NCBI GenBank assembly: GCA_016188105.1
Contig: JACPIL010000016.1
Span: 1-5,504 of the forward strand
Direction: 5' to 3'
DNA from: Candidatus Woesearchaeota archaeon
GTDB lineage: Archaea > Nanobdellota > Nanobdellia > Woesearchaeales > GW2011-AR9
DNA: 5,504 bases
Position 1 is the first letter of the stretch. Every line of letters starts with the position of its first letter. The position numbers and the translations under genes were made by a program. Below, one piece after another: positions 4,572-5,504 of this stretch. Under the pieces are notes generated by a model. The model ran no database searches and was not told the DNA's origin. It saw nothing but the letters and a program-made list of their open reading frames with translations.

Positions 4572-5504
4572 GAGCAAAATACGTTTCAGTGGAAAAAAAT
4601 GCCTATGATCCAGTACTAGAAGGAGGGAATAAAATAGATCCCGCACTTTCATACATTGATCCTTATCCTCCTGCATACGACATTCTCATGGGAATAATGC
4701 ACCAAACCTCTCCGGACCTCAACTGGACCCTTAAATTCTTTAATGCCTTACTCATCTCTTTAGGGTTCCTTTTCTTCTATTTATTTGCTAAAGGATTTAT
4801 CGACAATAGAAACAAAGCTCTTCTGGCTACCATCATCTTTGCACTTATCCCTGCCTACTTAAGCCATTTTATCTGGGCACACTCTTTGGTTATCACCATC
4901 TTCTTTCCCCTGCTCTACGCCTTACAGAAAATAAAAGAAGACAAAAAATGGATGTATATCGCTTTAATCATCACCGCCAGTGTATGGGTAAGTCAAAACA
5001 TCGAACAGCCATTAAAATTATCGACTATGGTGCTGTTATATTTAATAGTTGTATCCATCATTAATAGGAAATTCTTTACTCAAGGTTTTATTGCTTTAGG
5101 AGGAGGAATTGCTCTCTCTTTCCTGTGGTGGGGAGTGATGATCTACAAATACACGCTAGGCGGCTTCATCGATTACTTTGGCAGTAATGTGGTCAACGAA
5201 GAAGGAGCTTCCGTATTGGTCGCAGGAAAGGAATTCGCCGCATCTTCAGGCGGCTTAATCAATCATCTAACTTCTATTCTCAAAACCCTCACTAATCCTG
5301 GAGGATCAGCTTCACGAGCTTATACTTTCAGCGATTTCTTTTTCGCTCAAGCAAATAATCAGATCAACAACCCCATCGGGATCGGAATAGTAGCGTCATT
5401 AGTTGTCCTTTTTGCAGTAGGTTATATTTTGTGGAAACACAAATCCGCTTTAGTTGAAGAAAAAAATACCTGGCTATGTGTTTCCTTGCTTTGGTTGGTC
5501 TTTA
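4505..5504 (+). CDS. Main part of the STT3/GT39-like membrane transferase, shifted frame, runs off the window
   Basis: This frame is open from 4427 (after a TAG at 4424-4426) to the right edge; credible sequence begins near 4481 (I-N-V-L-A-S-L) and the first ATG is at 4505, giving at least 333 codons. Soon after comes Y-P-Y-L-E-D-E-D-P-W-G-H-A (9-21), an acidic outer loop after a helix that resembles the metal-binding first loop of STT3/AglB oligosaccharyltransferases (compare E-F-D-P-W-F-N-Y-R in eukaryotic STT3) and of related archaeal membrane glycosyltransferases. D-P-Y-P-P-A-Y-D-I-L-M-G follows, then many hydrophobic helices. The WWDYG-type C-terminal motif of true STT3 would lie beyond the window, so AglB identity cannot be tested. 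The role would be transfer of a lipid-linked sugar or glycan on the outer face of the membrane. The missing first helices are encoded in the frame starting at 4245. A separate start at the ATG at 4505 has no TATA or Shine-Dalgarno support. Confidence 0.7.
   Translation, partial: MYASGAFNYPYLEDEDPWGHAVGAKYVSVEKNAYDPVLEGGNKIDPALSYIDPYPPAYDILMGIMHQTSPDLNWTLKFFNALLISLGFLFFYLFAKGFIDNRNKALLATIIFALIPAYLSHFIWAHSLVITIFFPLLYALQKIKEDKKWMYIALIITASVWVSQNIEQPLKLSTMVLLYLIVVSIINRKFFTQGFIALGGGIALSFLWWGVMIYKYTLGGFIDYFGSNVVNEEGASVLVAGKEFAASSGGLINHLTSILKTLTNPGGSASRAYTFSDFFFAQANNQINNPIGIGIVASLVVLFAVGYILWKHKSALVEEKNTWLCVSLLWLVF

Overview
The window looks like a piece of an archaeal glycan-assembly locus (surface polysaccharide or protein N-glycosylation). 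It is AT-rich. Three genes (flippase-like at 2580 on the minus strand, glycosyltransferase family 39 at 2788, STT3-like at 4245) each have a TATA-like box centred about 26 nt upstream of the ATG. That is the geometry expected of archaeal leaderless promoters and not of bacterial -10/-35 promoters. The lineage cannot be fixed from the sequence. Small size, compact gene order and the gene families would fit an uncultivated archaeon known only from metagenomes, but that is inference.

Layout. On the minus strand, reading from about 2610 down to 1, lies an apparent three-gene operon: a flippase-like multi-spanning membrane protein (2580-1600), a soluble family 2 glycosyltransferase resembling dolichol-phosphate mannose/glucose synthases (1568-828), and a non-hydrolysing UDP-N-acetylglucosamine 2-epimerase (WecB type, 831 to beyond base 1, cut by the window edge). 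The last two genes overlap by 4 nt. A 207-nt divergent intergenic region (2581-2787) carries two back-to-back TATA boxes. Between them sits a compact inverted-repeat element (2626-2712) bracketed by a perfect 10-bp direct repeat. On the plus strand follow a family 39 (ArnT/PMT-like) membrane glycosyltransferase (2788-4197) and a large STT3/GT39-like membrane protein (from 4245, running off the right edge).

How the genes fit together (inference from families). The epimerase would supply UDP-ManNAc. The GT2 enzyme would load a sugar onto a polyprenyl/dolichyl phosphate. The flippase-like protein may help move or regulate lipid-linked sugars. The GT39 protein would use a lipid-phosphate sugar on the outer face, and the STT3-like protein would transfer sugar or glycan to an acceptor.

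The most unusual points are two lesions in neighbouring plus-strand genes. The GT39 gene appears to lack, in frame, the conserved loop that normally follows its fourth hydrophobic block (the S-P-F-H-x-x-Y-S-Q-E-x-R-M-Y region). The STT3-like gene switches reading frame near 4480-4500, immediately before its acidic E-D-E-D-P-W catalytic-loop motif. These could be real gene decay, strain variation collapsed by an assembler, or sequencing error. The hairpin element with its direct repeats is a good candidate for a small non-autonomous mobile element or a regulatory structure.
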